From the NCBI RefSeq assembly GCF_011320225.1, contig NZ_JAAOEN010000001.1:849652-913651 (forward strand): DNA of 64,000 nt. Direction: 5' to 3'. Every line of letters starts with the position of its first letter. Positions within the stretch are counted from its first letter, which is position 1. Of this stretch, positions 25,692 through 34,262 are shown in pieces. The notes under the pieces are model-generated. The model was not told where the DNA came from. It was given only the letters and a program-made list of their open reading frames with translations, and made no database searches. The stretch comes from Phytoactinopolyspora limicola. Lineage in GTDB: Bacteria; Actinomycetota; Actinomycetes; Jiangellales; Jiangellaceae. A program made the translations under genes and the position numbers.

Positions 25692-28309
25692 GGTGTCCTC
25701 CGCAGTTCGACGAGTTCGCTCAGCTCGGCATCGGAGAGTTCGCTCAGAGCCGCCTCGCCGCGGTTCAGCACCGCCGCCGCCAGCTCTCGTTTGGACTCCA
25801 GCATGGCGGCGATCCGGTCCTCGACGGTCCCCTCGGCGATCAGCCGGTGCACCTGGACCGGGCGGGTCTGGCCGATCCGGTAGGCGCGGTCGGTCGCTTG
25901 CTCTTCTACGGCGGGATTCCACCAGCGGTCGTAGTGGATCACGTGTCCGGCTCGGGTGAGGTTGAGCCCCGTTCCGGCGGCTTTGAGGGAGAGGACGAAC
26001 ACCGGCGCCTGTCCCGCCGGGCTCTCCTGGAACTGGCGGACCAGGTGTTCCCGCCGATCCACCGGGGTGCCGCCGTGCAGGACCTGAACGGGCACCTGCC
26101 GGTTCCGTAGGTGATTCTCGATCAGGTTGGCCATCCCGACGTACTGGGTGAACACCAGCACCGCGTCGTCTTCGGCGACGATCGTACTGACCAACTCGTC
26201 GAGCAACTCCAGCTTGCCCGAGCGGCCGGCCTCCCCCAGGGGCTCCTTGAGGTACTGAGCCGGATGGTTGCAGATCTGCTTCAGCTTGGTGAGGAGCGCC
26301 AGGACCAGGCCGCGGCGGGTTATGCCGCTGCTGGCGGCGATCTTGGCCATGGTTTCGTCCACCACCGTTTGATAGAGAGCCACCTGCTCGGCGGTCAGCG
26401 TCACCGGGTGGTCGGACTCGGTTTTGGGCGGCAGCTCCGGAGCGATTCCAGGATCGGACTTCCGGCGGCGCAACAGGAACGGCCCGACGAGGCGGGCGAG
26501 CCGGTCGGCGGTGTCTGATGCGGCTGGCTCGGTCCCGGATTCGATTGGTTCCGCCCAGCGAGCCCGGAAGGTGTGCGACGAACCCAATAGCCCGGGGGTG
26601 GCCCAGTCCAGGATGGCCCACAGCTCCGCCAGGTTGTTCTCCATAGGGGTGCCGGTGAGGGCCACCCGTGCGGCGGCCGGAATGGTGCGTAAGGCCTGTG
26701 CGGTCTTGGATCGGGCGTTCTTGACGTGCTGCGCTTCGTCGGCGACGACCATCCCCCAGTCGGCCGTGGACAGCACGCCGCCGGCCCCCGCATCGGCGCG
26801 CATGGTGCCGTAGGTGGTGAGGACGAAACCGCCGGCGGTGTCCGACACGATGGCGTCGAGCTCACGCCCGCTCCCGTGGTAGCGGCGGACCGCCACGCCG
26901 GGGGCGAAGCGTTCGATTTCCCGCTCCCAGTTGCCCAGCAACGACGCCGGGCAGACCACCAGGGTGCGGCCAGCGGTAGCGGGGTCCACCTGCCGATGTA
27001 GGTGCAATGCGATGAGCGTCACGGTTTTGCCCAGCCCCATGTCGTCGGCGAGGCAGGCACCTAAGCCGAGTGAGGTCATCCGGTGCAGCCACCGCAACCC
27101 GCGCAACTGATAGTCGCGCAAAGACGCGTTCAGGGAAGCCGGCGGATCGATACGTTCGACGGCCCGCTCCGGATCGGCGATGCGACGACGTAGCTCCTCC
27201 AGCCATCCGGTCGGCGTCACCGCAACCCGTTCGCCGTCGATCTCGGTGGTGCCGGTCAGCGCCGCACCGAGTGCGTCGAGGGCGCCGAGCGGTTTCGGAT
27301 CGTCGTCGTTGGCCTTACTGGCGAGTCTCGGGTCAACCAGCACCCATCGGTCGCGGAGCCGGACGAAGGGTCGGCGGCTCGTCGCGAGCAGATCCCGCTC
27401 CTCGTCGGTCAGCGCGCTCTCACCGAGAGTTATCCGCCAGCTCAGGTGGAGCAACTCAGTGCTATCGAAGGGTGTGGGCTCACCCCGGGTACTGCGACGC
27501 CGGGTCAGTGGCCCTTGGGTGGGCACAACAGCGGCGACGGTCAGCTCATGCGCGAGTTCACGTGGCCATTGCGCGCCGGTACCGCCCGCCGCCAGCCGTT
27601 CTGCCGCTCCACCCAACAGTTCGGCGAACTCGTCGTCGTCCAGCCATAACTGGTCAGGGACCTGCCGGCGCAGCAGCCGGTCGAGTGGCGGCCACGTCTG
27701 CGCCGCGCGGCGTAGCGCGAGCATGGCGCCGGAACGTGCGGCCGGGCCGTATCGGTCGGTGTGGGCCCACAACTCTGCCGCGTCGGTGGTCAGGTCGGGG
27801 TCGGCCACCGCGTGGACTTCCACAACGGCTAGAAAGCGGTCGTCGGGGGTGTCCTGCTCCAAGGCCGCGACCCCGCCCGGGAGTTCGATCCGCAGTGACA
27901 CCCGCACTCCCGCATCGAGGTCGGGAGTGGCGAGGAGGTCCGCCACCGCGTCCAGGAAGGCCCCGGGCGGACCGGCACTGTCCGGGACAGTCGACTCCAG
28001 GTCGGCCACGGCCGCTGTGTCGGTGTCGTCCAATCCAGCGACGTGCCAGGTGACTGGCCGCGCGGTCGGGTTCGGCGCGATCTTTCCGGCGTGTACGAGT
28101 CCGACGGCGAAGCGGGCGGCCCGGCGCCAGAACTCGACGGTGGGATCTGCCGGGTGATGTGGCGCCGCACAGAGGAGGGGAATGGCTTCGGCCATCGGCA
28201 ACTCGACGAGAACGTCGGCGGTGTCCGGTGACCTGAAGGTGAGATGGCTGCTCCTGGGTGGGTCGGCGGGTTCGAAGGTGGCCTGGCAGTGTCGAAGCTC
28301 TGCTCGCAC
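25688..28309 (-). CDS. SNF2/RapA-type DEAD-like helicase
   Basis: 873 residues from GTG 28309, chosen because GAGG precedes it and because upstream codons lie in the intergenic palindrome. An N-terminal SNF2-associated region (about 1-400) is followed by the ATPase. Walker A is 'CLADDMGLGKTVTLIALHLH', motif II 'WGMVVADEAQHVKNARSKTA' (DEAQ), motif III 'VALTGTPMENNLAELWAILD', and helicase C shows 'VFTQYVGMANLIENHL', 'LSLKAAGTGLNLTRAGHVIH' and 'YDRWWNPAVEEQATDRAYRI'. It is a double-stranded DNA translocase; the role may be repair, transcription recycling or defence. Coupled by 4-bp overlap to the SWIM gene. Confidence 0.95.
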   Translation of the reverse strand: MRAELRHCQATFEPADPPRSSHLTFRSPDTADVLVELPMAEAIPLLCAAPHHPADPTVEFWRRAARFAVGLVHAGKIAPNPTARPVTWHVAGLDDTDTAAVADLESTVPDSAGPPGAFLDAVADLLATPDLDAGVRVSLRIELPGGVAALEQDTPDDRFLAVVEVHAVADPDLTTDAAELWAHTDRYGPAARSGAMLALRRAAQTWPPLDRLLRRQVPDQLWLDDDEFAELLGGAAERLAAGGTGAQWPRELAHELTVAAVVPTQGPLTRRRSTRGEPTPFDSTELLHLSWRITLGESALTDEERDLLATSRRPFVRLRDRWVLVDPRLASKANDDDPKPLGALDALGAALTGTTEIDGERVAVTPTGWLEELRRRIADPERAVERIDPPASLNASLRDYQLRGLRWLHRMTSLGLGACLADDMGLGKTVTLIALHLHRQVDPATAGRTLVVCPASLLGNWEREIERFAPGVAVRRYHGSGRELDAIVSDTAGGFVLTTYGTMRADAGAGGVLSTADWGMVVADEAQHVKNARSKTAQALRTIPAAARVALTGTPMENNLAELWAILDWATPGLLGSSHTFRARWAEPIESGTEPAASDTADRLARLVGPFLLRRRKSDPGIAPELPPKTESDHPVTLTAEQVALYQTVVDETMAKIAASSGITRRGLVLALLTKLKQICNHPAQYLKEPLGEAGRSGKLELLDELVSTIVAEDDAVLVFTQYVGMANLIENHLRNRQVPVQVLHGGTPVDRREHLVRQFQESPAGQAPVFVLSLKAAGTGLNLTRAGHVIHYDRWWNPAVEEQATDRAYRIGQTRPVQVHRLIAEGTVEDRIAAMLESKRELAAAVLNRGEAALSELSDAELSELVELRRTP

Positions 28310-28406
28310 GCACAACCTCTTCCGTCGTCGTCGCGCTGGGGCGGAGGGGTATAACGCTCGCCGTGCCCGCGGATGTTCCCGGCCGGCGGCGGGAGCTTCA
28401 TCCAAG

Positions 28407-28466
28407 CCGGTGATCGTTGCCGTCTTCGCGTCGCTATAGCGACGCGAAGACGGCAACGATCACCGG
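28407..28466. repeat. Perfect 60-bp palindrome followed by a 13-G run
   Basis: Thirty-base arms meet at TCGCTA|TAGCGA (axis between 28436 and 28437) without any mismatch; the outer end is CCGGTGATCGTTGCCGTC. A run of 13 G (28465-28477) begins at its edge. It lies between the SNF2 gene and an upstream same-strand gene, whose frame runs into it and stops at TAG 28434-28436 in its centre. It has exactly the same total length as the palindromes at 5286 and 36027. Confidence 0.95.
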
Positions 28467-28832
28467 GGGGGGGGGGGTGGGGGCCCGGGCCCAGGGGGCG
28501 AGGGCGGCCACGACGATGCCGCCCTTCACGCAGACCCAGTGTGGGTCCGGCCCCAAGTCGGGGTCGATCCGCAGCTCGTGTGGTGTGGCGTCGGCACAGG
28601 TGGTGCAGAGCGGCCAGCGGCCGAGGCCGCCGTCGAGGAGCCGTTCTTGGACATCCTGGGCGACCTGTCCGGCGACGTACGCCGCACCGGCCGGCCACTG
28701 CTCCACCCACCAGCGGCGCGCGGTGACGGCGTCGTCGAGAACGTTCACCGCGGCGGCGGAGTCGATGCCCCTGGTGTTGAGGTCACGTAGCACCAGGGCC
28801 CGGGCAGCGAGGATGGCGTCGTCAGCCGACAT
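28434..28832 (-). CDS. Hypothetical protein whose 3' end runs into a palindrome
   Basis: 132 residues from ATG 28832. The N-terminal 110 residues look like a normal protein: 'SADDAILAARALVLRDLNTR', 'AAAVNVLDDAVTARRWWVEQ', 'WPAGAAYVAGQVAQDVQERL' and a possible zinc pair 'WPLCTTCADATPHELRIDPD' with a later Cys in 'HWVCVKGGIVVAAL'. The last 20 residues (APWARAPTPPPPVIVAVFAS) come from the poly-G tract and the 60-bp palindrome, so the original end has probably been replaced. Zinc-binding is a guess; the family is not known to me. It precedes the SNF2 gene on the same strand, though the palindrome separates them. Confidence 0.65.
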   Translation of the reverse strand: MSADDAILAARALVLRDLNTRGIDSAAAVNVLDDAVTARRWWVEQWPAGAAYVAGQVAQDVQERLLDGGLGRWPLCTTCADATPHELRIDPDLGPDPHWVCVKGGIVVAALAPWARAPTPPPPVIVAVFASL

Positions 28833-28982
28833 ACCCGCGCTTCTTCCGTATGGTGCGTTCCTCGCCCCCGACACCATCCGGTGTGCTGAAAGTGTCCACG
28901 GCCCCGATCTTGCCAGCCGGGGCCGGAATTCGCGTCCCATGGGGGTCACCGGCAGCCGGGGGAAGGTGGCACACTGTGCTCT

Positions 28983-29687
28983 GTGCAGCCGCTGCTCGAA
29001 GTCATCGCCCTCGGTCCCGCCGACGCGCGCGGCGCGGTGGAAGGTGGGGCCGACCGGTTGGAGGTCGTGACCGACATGGCCGCTGACGGCCTGACCCCCA
29101 GCGTGCAGACGATCCGGGATCTCAAGCGCGAGTGCGACCTCCCACTGCGCGTGATGCTGCGGGCCAATGACGGCTTCGCCACCAGCGGATCGGAGCTGTC
29201 CCGGCTCATGGGGGCCGCTCACCAGCTGTACGCGGCGGGCGCCGACGGCTTCGTGTTGGGTTTCCTCAACCCGGCGGTGGAGGTAGACGTCGAGGCCACC
29301 CTACGGCTGGTGGAAGAGCTCGGCGATGCTCCGTGGACATTCCATCGCGCCATCGATCACACCCTCGACCACGATCACGCCTGGCAGCAGGTGATCGGCC
29401 TGCACGGGATCGACACCGTACTCACGGCAGGCTCGGCGCGTGGCGTCGGCGCTGGTCTGGACGACCTGTGTCGACGGGCCGCGGACTCGGCCGTGGTGGC
29501 CCAGTTGATGATGGCGGGAGGTGGCCTCGCCCCTGATCACGTGCCGTGGTTGGCGCGGGCCGGGGTGCGCAAGTTCCACATTGGTGGCGCGGCCCGCCCC
29601 GGACGGTCGTGGAAGGCGTACGTCGACGCCAGCTTGGTTCGGTCGTGGCGGACTCTGATCGACGACTCCGTGGCCGCAGCGCTGTGA
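28983..29687 (+). CDS. cutC: CutC family protein (TIM barrel)
   Basis: 234 residues from a GTG start. CutC motifs: 'LEVIALGPADARGAVEGGAD', 'RLEVVTDMAADGLTPSVQTI', 'LPLRVMLRA', 'GADGFVLGFLNP', 'TFHRAIDHTLDHDHAWQQVI', 'TVLTAGSARGVGAGLDDLCR' and 'VRKFHIGGAARPG'. The family was named for copper homeostasis in Escherichia coli, but its biochemical role remains unclear. It is the first gene of a likely operon with DUF4031 (GTGA overlap) and perhaps the acyltransferase 17 nt further on. Confidence 0.94.
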   Translation: MQPLLEVIALGPADARGAVEGGADRLEVVTDMAADGLTPSVQTIRDLKRECDLPLRVMLRANDGFATSGSELSRLMGAAHQLYAAGADGFVLGFLNPAVEVDVEATLRLVEELGDAPWTFHRAIDHTLDHDHAWQQVIGLHGIDTVLTAGSARGVGAGLDDLCRRAADSAVVAQLMMAGGGLAPDHVPWLARAGVRKFHIGGAARPGRSWKAYVDASLVRSWRTLIDDSVAAAL

Positions 29688-29956
29688 TCTTGATAGATTC
29701 GCCGATCTGGCCCGGCCATGGTCGGCGCTGGTCGCATCTGGTGTCCGACGAGTCCTATGCGGAGTTGCACACGTTCGCCGCCGAGCTGGGGTTGTCGCGA
29801 CGCGCCTTCGACGGTGATCACTACGACCTGCCCGAGTCGATGTACCAGCAGGCCATCGACGCCGGTGCCACCGCCGTCACCGGACGTGAGTTGGTCACCC
29901 GGTTGAACGCTGCCGGCCTGCGCCGACGCAAGACCCGCCGCACCGACGACACATAA
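29684..29956 (+). CDS. DUF4031 family protein
   Basis: 90 residues from GTG 29684, overlapping the cutC stop by 4 bp. The sequence has the family signature: 'VILIDSPIWPGHGRRWSHLV', then 'SDESYAELHTFAAELGLSRR' with 'AFDGDHYDLPESMYQQAIDA' and a basic end 'LNAAGLRRRKTRRTDDT'. The conserved Asp, Trp, His, Arg and Tyr residues suggest a small enzyme or nucleotide-binding domain, but none has, to my knowledge, a proven function. Likely cotranscribed with cutC. Confidence 0.92.
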   Translation: MILIDSPIWPGHGRRWSHLVSDESYAELHTFAAELGLSRRAFDGDHYDLPESMYQQAIDAGATAVTGRELVTRLNAAGLRRRKTRRTDDT

Positions 29957-29973
29957 CGGAGCACACTGGTCCT

Positions 29974-31122
29974 ATGGCGTCTCGGAGCCGGCTCGCCAGC
30001 GCGATGGAGCGCCTGGACGAGCGCGTCGACGCGACCCCACCGGATCGCAACCGTGCGGTCGACTTCCTGCGGGTGGCCGCCATCTGCGTCGTGATCACCT
30101 GGCATTGGACCTTGTCGGTCAACCATCGCCGCGACGGACAGCTGGTCAACCCCAACCCGGTCGAGGATGTCCCCGGCGGGTGGTTGCTGACCTGGGTCTT
30201 CCAGATCATGCCGTTGTTCTTCATCATCGGTGGTTATGCCAACTTGACTGGCTGGGACTCGGTGACGCGGGCCGGCCGCGGCGCCGCTGAGTTCCTACGC
30301 CGCCGCCTGTCGCGGTTGCTTGTACCCGCCATCGTTTTCGCCGCGATCTGGGTGATCATCGACGCGGTGTGCCGGATCGTCATCGACGACTATGCCGGCG
30401 CGCTGACCGTTATGCCGATCCTGTTCACGCCACTATGGTTCCTGGGCGCTTACGTCTGGGTCACCCTCTGGGTGCCGATCACCGCGCGCCTGCACCGGCG
30501 GTACGGGATCGGCGCCGCGGCGGTCATCGGTGTGGTGGTGATAGGTGCCGACGCCGGACGGTTCGGCCTCGGGCAGGAATGGATGGGGTGGATCAACACC
30601 GCCCTGGTGTGGATCTTCGCCCACCAGCTTGGATATCTGTGGCGCGATGGCCTGCTCCAGGCGGCCTGGCGCCGATGGATCTTCGCTCTCGGAGGTCTCG
30701 CTGGCTTGGTGGTGTTGACCGGCATCGACGTATACCCGCGGTCGATGGTCTCGGTGCCAGGTGAAGACATCAGCCACATGTTGCCGACCACGGCCGTCAT
30801 CGCCTCGTTGGCGATCTCGCAGGTGGGGTTCGCCACCCTGGTAGCTCCGGCATTGTCGCGGTGGTTGCGGCGACGCTGGCCGTGGCGCATCGTGATCGTG
30901 CTGGGTGCGGTCCTGCTGACGATCTTCCTATGGCACATGACGGCGCTGCTGATCGTCTTTCTGGGTGTGGAGGCGCTGGGCTTTACCCCAGGTGCGGAGC
31001 CGACGCTCGAGTGGTGGGCTCTGCGGCCATTCTGGCTGGTTGCCCCGGCGGTTGTGCTCGCGGTGCTGGTGGCCGTTTTCGCACCCGTGGAGCAACGGGT
31101 GCGGCCCGGGCGTCGATCATGA
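29974..31122 (+). CDS. Acyltransferase 3 family integral membrane protein
   Basis: 382 residues with about ten membrane helices. The opening 'DRNRAVDFLRVAAICVVITW' with 'HWTLSVNHR' supplies the Arg and His typical of the acyltransferase-3 fold, and 'FFIIGGYANLTGWD' and 'RRLSRLLVPAIVFAAIWVII' follow the family pattern. These enzymes move acyl groups from cytosolic donors onto sugars, peptidoglycan or lipids at the outer face. No SGNH partner domain is attached, and no polysaccharide genes adjoin, so the acceptor is unknown. Possibly the last gene of the cutC operon (17-nt gap). Confidence 0.9.
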   Translation: MASRSRLASAMERLDERVDATPPDRNRAVDFLRVAAICVVITWHWTLSVNHRRDGQLVNPNPVEDVPGGWLLTWVFQIMPLFFIIGGYANLTGWDSVTRAGRGAAEFLRRRLSRLLVPAIVFAAIWVIIDAVCRIVIDDYAGALTVMPILFTPLWFLGAYVWVTLWVPITARLHRRYGIGAAAVIGVVVIGADAGRFGLGQEWMGWINTALVWIFAHQLGYLWRDGLLQAAWRRWIFALGGLAGLVVLTGIDVYPRSMVSVPGEDISHMLPTTAVIASLAISQVGFATLVAPALSRWLRRRWPWRIVIVLGAVLLTIFLWHMTALLIVFLGVEALGFTPGAEPTLEWWALRPFWLVAPAVVLAVLVAVFAPVEQRVRPGRRS

Positions 31123-31163
31123 CCACCGGCGACGACCACCGGCGCAGGACACTAGTTCCCACA

Positions 31164-31781
31164 CTAGGTGCGAAGCTGGTCGAGCTCGTCAGTTATGTTG
31201 CGCCGAGCGGTAGCCTCCCATAGCTGTCTCCCGGTCTTGGTACGGAACAGCGATCGGTGACTCAGTAGCCGTTCGAGTACGTCGATCCGTCCGGCCCGGA
31301 AGTGGTGATCGTCGATGTGTGCGTAGTCCCGACGCACCGCGGTGACGTAGGCCCGGTAATCGTCTGGGGCGCTGGCGAGGACGGAGAGGTCCGCGTCGCA
31401 GAGCGCGGCACCGTCGGCATCGTCCGTCGCGGGATCGTGGGCCCTGGTGATCATCACGAGGCGCTGCACCTCGGCGACCTCGGCGAGGTTTCGGCCCAAC
31501 CGGGTGAGCTGCTGCGCGGCCAGCGCGGCGCTGGCGGTCTCGTCGTCACCCGGGCGGCCGTCGTAGACCGCGTCGTGGAACCATGCGGCTAGCCGGACGG
31601 CCGTCGCCGAGCGGATCTCGGCGTCCAGGATGTCCAAGGCGTCGAGCACGGCGCGCAGGTGTGGCACCGAGTGATAATGGCGGTGTGGCTGCGACCATCG
31701 GTCGAGCAGGTCCAGTCCGACACCGACGGCTGACTCCGTGTGGCCGACGAGCGCTGTCCAGCGGCTGAGCAGGTCTGGCAC
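31164..31781 (-). CDS. HD-domain phosphohydrolase-like protein
   Basis: 205 residues from GTG 31781. The metal-binding His/Asp set of the HD superfamily is visible: 'HYHSVPHLRAVLDAL' early and 'RLAAWFHDAVYDGRPGDDE' (HD pair), then 'VMITRAHDPATDDADGAALC' and 'DADLSVLASAPDDYRAYVTA'. Proteins with this exact pattern are annotated as predicted metal-dependent phosphohydrolases; the substrate may be a nucleotide. It stands alone, convergent with the acyltransferase gene. Confidence 0.9.
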   Translation of the reverse strand: MPDLLSRWTALVGHTESAVGVGLDLLDRWSQPHRHYHSVPHLRAVLDALDILDAEIRSATAVRLAAWFHDAVYDGRPGDDETASAALAAQQLTRLGRNLAEVAEVQRLVMITRAHDPATDDADGAALCDADLSVLASAPDDYRAYVTAVRRDYAHIDDHHFRAGRIDVLERLLSHRSLFRTKTGRQLWEATARRNITDELDQLRT

Positions 31782-31860
31782 GTCCCCATTGTCGTGACAT
31801 GGCTAACGATTCGCCAATTGCGTGTGCGTTTGGACCGCCCGGGGGTCCATACTCTGCCGT

Positions 31861-32127
31861 ATGAGTGACGTTCAGGACGACTCCTTTGAGCGGCCCGCGT
31901 TTTCGGACGTGCTCGTCACCGTGACCCGGCGGGGAAGGTTGATGCCGGCGCGGCGCGGCGGGATGCTCGAACTCGAGACGGACGACGAGCGGGTTGAACT
32001 CTTAGGCCCGTTCGCCAGCGCGGCCGAGCTCGGTGATGAGGTCGAGGTCGTGGGTATTCCCGCGCCCGAGCCCGATGAAGGACCGAGTGAACCTGGCCTG
32101 CTGGTGCGGGAAGTTCGCAAGCTCTGA
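31861..32127 (+). CDS. Small acidic hypothetical protein
   Basis: 88 residues from ATG 31861; a -10-like CATACT lies 7 nt upstream, so the message may be leaderless. The sequence 'DVLVTVTRRGRLMPARRGGM' and 'LELETDDERVELLGPFASAA' followed by 'ELGDEVEVVGIPAPEPDEGP' reads as a small β-rich (OB-like) domain with acidic linker. No cysteines, signal or membrane helix. Function unknown. It converges on the DtxR-type regulator, with a hairpin between. Confidence 0.7.
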   Translation: MSDVQDDSFERPAFSDVLVTVTRRGRLMPARRGGMLELETDDERVELLGPFASAAELGDEVEVVGIPAPEPDEGPSEPGLLVREVRKL

Positions 32128-32229
32128 GATCCGGCTCATCGAACAGCCCGAGCGGGTAGGCCGAACGGGTAGGACGAACGATGCGGGCAGGCCCGCTGCT
32201 GGCGCGGGCAATGACGTTAGCACTGGGGT

Positions 32230-32273
32230 GATCCGCCGGCCGGCTGCCGAGGCACGCCGGCGCGCGGCGGATC
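32230..32273. terminator. Hairpin between convergent genes
   Basis: GATCCGCCG (32230-32238) pairs with CGGCGGATC (32265-32273) around a GC-rich loop that can fold further. It lies 102 bp after the small acidic gene and 14 bp beyond the 3' end of the convergent regulator gene. Confidence 0.6.
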
Positions 32274-32286
32274 GCCGGGCGTGTGG

Positions 32287-32970
32287 TCAGGCAGTGGTGA
32301 CGAAGATGTGGCCGGCGTCCGCTGGGGCCAACTCGACCAGTTCGGAGCCGCGTAGCTCCACTCCGGAGTCAGTGGTGTGAACGTGGATCGTCCGGCCCGG
32401 AATCAGCTCGGCTCGCCGAAGAGTGGCCAGCAGTTTCTCGTCGACCTGCAGTGGTTCACCAATGTGCTGGATGGTGACATCCACGCCGCCAGGTGTGCTG
32501 GCGTGTCTCAGCGTGGACACGCCGGTGCGGGAATCATCAACCTTGATCTTGCTGTCGAGTTCTTCGAGACCGGGAATGGGATTGCCGTAGGGATCGGTGG
32601 ACGGTTCATGCAGCAGCTCGACCAGCCGGCGCTCAACGGCCTCGGAGACGACATGCTCCCATCGGCACGCCTCGTTGTGTACGAACTCCCAGTCGAGCCC
32701 GATGACGTCGACGAGCAGCCGTTCGACCAGCCGGTGTTTGCGCATGACCCGGGTGGCTAGCGCACGCCCCTTCTCGGTGAGCTCCAGATGTCGGTCTTCG
32801 TCGACATGGAGCAGACCGTCGCGTTCCATGCGGGCTACGGTCTGGCTGACCGTGGGGCCAGACTGATGCAGTCGCTCGGCGATCCTCGCCCGCAACGGCA
32901 CGATCCCCTCTTCCTCAAGCTCGAAGATCGTCTTGAGGTACATCTCAGTGGTGTCGATCAGGTCGCTCAC
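32287..32970 (-). CDS. DtxR/IdeR/MntR family metal-dependent regulator
   Basis: 227 residues from GTG 32970 with AAGGAG 8 nt upstream. Domain 1: winged HTH 'DLIDTTEMYLKTIFELEEEG' and 'RIAERLHQSGPTVSQTVARM'. Domain 2: dimerisation and metal sites 'EHVVSEAVERRLVELLHEPS' with 'TDPYGNPIPG'. Domain 3: SH3-like FeoA domain in the last 75 residues ('LRRAELIPGRTIHVHTTDSG'). The opening helices and spacing fit the iron-dependent IdeR/DtxR type more than MntR. It would repress iron uptake genes and activate storage when Fe(II) is bound. No metal-uptake gene adjoins and no iron-box operator was seen nearby. Confidence 0.93.
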   Translation of the reverse strand: MSDLIDTTEMYLKTIFELEEEGIVPLRARIAERLHQSGPTVSQTVARMERDGLLHVDEDRHLELTEKGRALATRVMRKHRLVERLLVDVIGLDWEFVHNEACRWEHVVSEAVERRLVELLHEPSTDPYGNPIPGLEELDSKIKVDDSRTGVSTLRHASTPGGVDVTIQHIGEPLQVDEKLLATLRRAELIPGRTIHVHTTDSGVELRGSELVELAPADAGHIFVTTA

Positions 32971-33104
32971 CGGACCGCTCTCCTTGGTCGTCCCGAATCC
33001 CACTTCAACCTTATCTCGCCGCGGGGACAACACCGACGCATATTGCCGCCTGTCCAGCTATTGCCCGCTGAGGTCGAGCTGTGAACACCGGGCCACCCGC
33101 CGGC

Positions 33105-34232
33105 CTACTCGACCCAACTGCCGCGAGACATGACCCCGCGTACGGCGAAGTCCTCGTCGAGGATGACGAGGTCGGCATCGTACCCTTCGGCGAGTGCGCC
33201 ACGGCGCTCGGCCAGCCCGAGGAGCCGCGCGGGATTTGTGGCGGTGGCGAGGACGGCTTCGTCGACGGAGAAACCGGCCTGAGTTACGGCGAACCGGAAG
33301 GCGGCATCCATGGTCAGCGTGCTTCCGGCGATGGATCCGCCATCGACGAGCCGGGCTACCCCGTCGGTCACCCGGACCGCCAGCCCACCCAGCACGTAGT
33401 CGCCGTCGCCCACGCCGGTGGCCGCCATGGCGTCGGTGACGAGGGCCACCCGTCCGGCTCCCGCCGAGCGCAGCACATGTGCGGCCACGGCGGCGTGCAG
33501 ATGTGCCCCGTCGAGGATGAGCTCGACAGTGACCCGCTCGTCCTCGAGGAGCGCGATGATGGGGCCTGGCTCGCGATGGTGTACTGGCGTCATCGCGTTG
33601 AACAGGTGGGTCGCCACGGTGGCGCCGGCATCGATCGCCTGATGGATGACGGCGTAGCTGCCGTCCGTGTGTCCGACCGCGGCGATCGCCCCCGCATCGA
33701 CCACCGATCGAACCGCGTCGAGGCCGCCGTCGAGTTCAGGCGCCAGGGTGACCATGCGTACCCGGCCCGCACCGGCGCTGAGCATGCGCTGCACCACGGC
33801 CGGCTCGGGTGCGGCCAGCGCGTCGGGGTCGTGGGCACCACGACGGCTCGGTGATATCCACGGGCCCTCCAGGTGAATCCCGGCGACAAGTCCGTCGTCG
33901 ACGAGTTCCACGAGGCCACGCACATCGCGTTCGAGCTGGTCGGGCTGGCCCGTGACCAGGCTGGCCATCAGGGTCGTGGTCCCGTGCCGGCGGTGGGTGT
34001 CGGCGAAGATCCGCACCTGGTCCGCGTCCGCGCCGACGACGGTGGCACCTCCTCCGCCGTGGCTGTGGATGTCGACGAAGCCGGGGACGATCCAGCCGTC
34101 CACCACACGGTCCGCCGGATGAGGTGGTGGGCCCGATCCGATGGCCGCGATGCGGGTTCCGTCGACGCGGATCCAGCCGCCGTCGACCACACCATCGGGA
34201 GTCGCTACTCTGCTGCCCACTATCAACGTCAT
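33105..34232 (-). CDS. nagA: N-acetylglucosamine-6-phosphate deacetylase
   Basis: 375 residues from ATG 34232; a much longer open frame upstream is not protein-like and is antisense to the next gene. An amidohydrolase: it removes acetate from GlcNAc-6-P, feeding amino sugars to glycolysis or cell-wall synthesis. Metal ligands and active site: 'FVDIHSHGGGGATVVGADAD', 'VAGIHLEGPWISPSRRGAHD', 'IAAVGHTDGSY', 'ATHLFNAMTPVHHREPG', 'LILDGAHLHAAVAAHVLRSA' and the catalytic Asp in 'VALVTDAMAATGVGDGDYVL'. The C-terminal strand region 'LGLAERRGALAEGYDADLVI' completes the small β-domain. No nagB or transporter adjoins. Confidence 0.95.
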   Translation of the reverse strand: MTLIVGSRVATPDGVVDGGWIRVDGTRIAAIGSGPPPHPADRVVDGWIVPGFVDIHSHGGGGATVVGADADQVRIFADTHRRHGTTTLMASLVTGQPDQLERDVRGLVELVDDGLVAGIHLEGPWISPSRRGAHDPDALAAPEPAVVQRMLSAGAGRVRMVTLAPELDGGLDAVRSVVDAGAIAAVGHTDGSYAVIHQAIDAGATVATHLFNAMTPVHHREPGPIIALLEDERVTVELILDGAHLHAAVAAHVLRSAGAGRVALVTDAMAATGVGDGDYVLGGLAVRVTDGVARLVDGGSIAGSTLTMDAAFRFAVTQAGFSVDEAVLATATNPARLLGLAERRGALAEGYDADLVILDEDFAVRGVMSRGSWVE

Positions 34233-34262
34233 GGGATGACGGTAGCGGGTACGGTCTAGGCC

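Noticed and set aside
28407-28477. Insertion-sequence terminal repeat
   Set aside because: No transposase frame or target-site duplication is present in the window.
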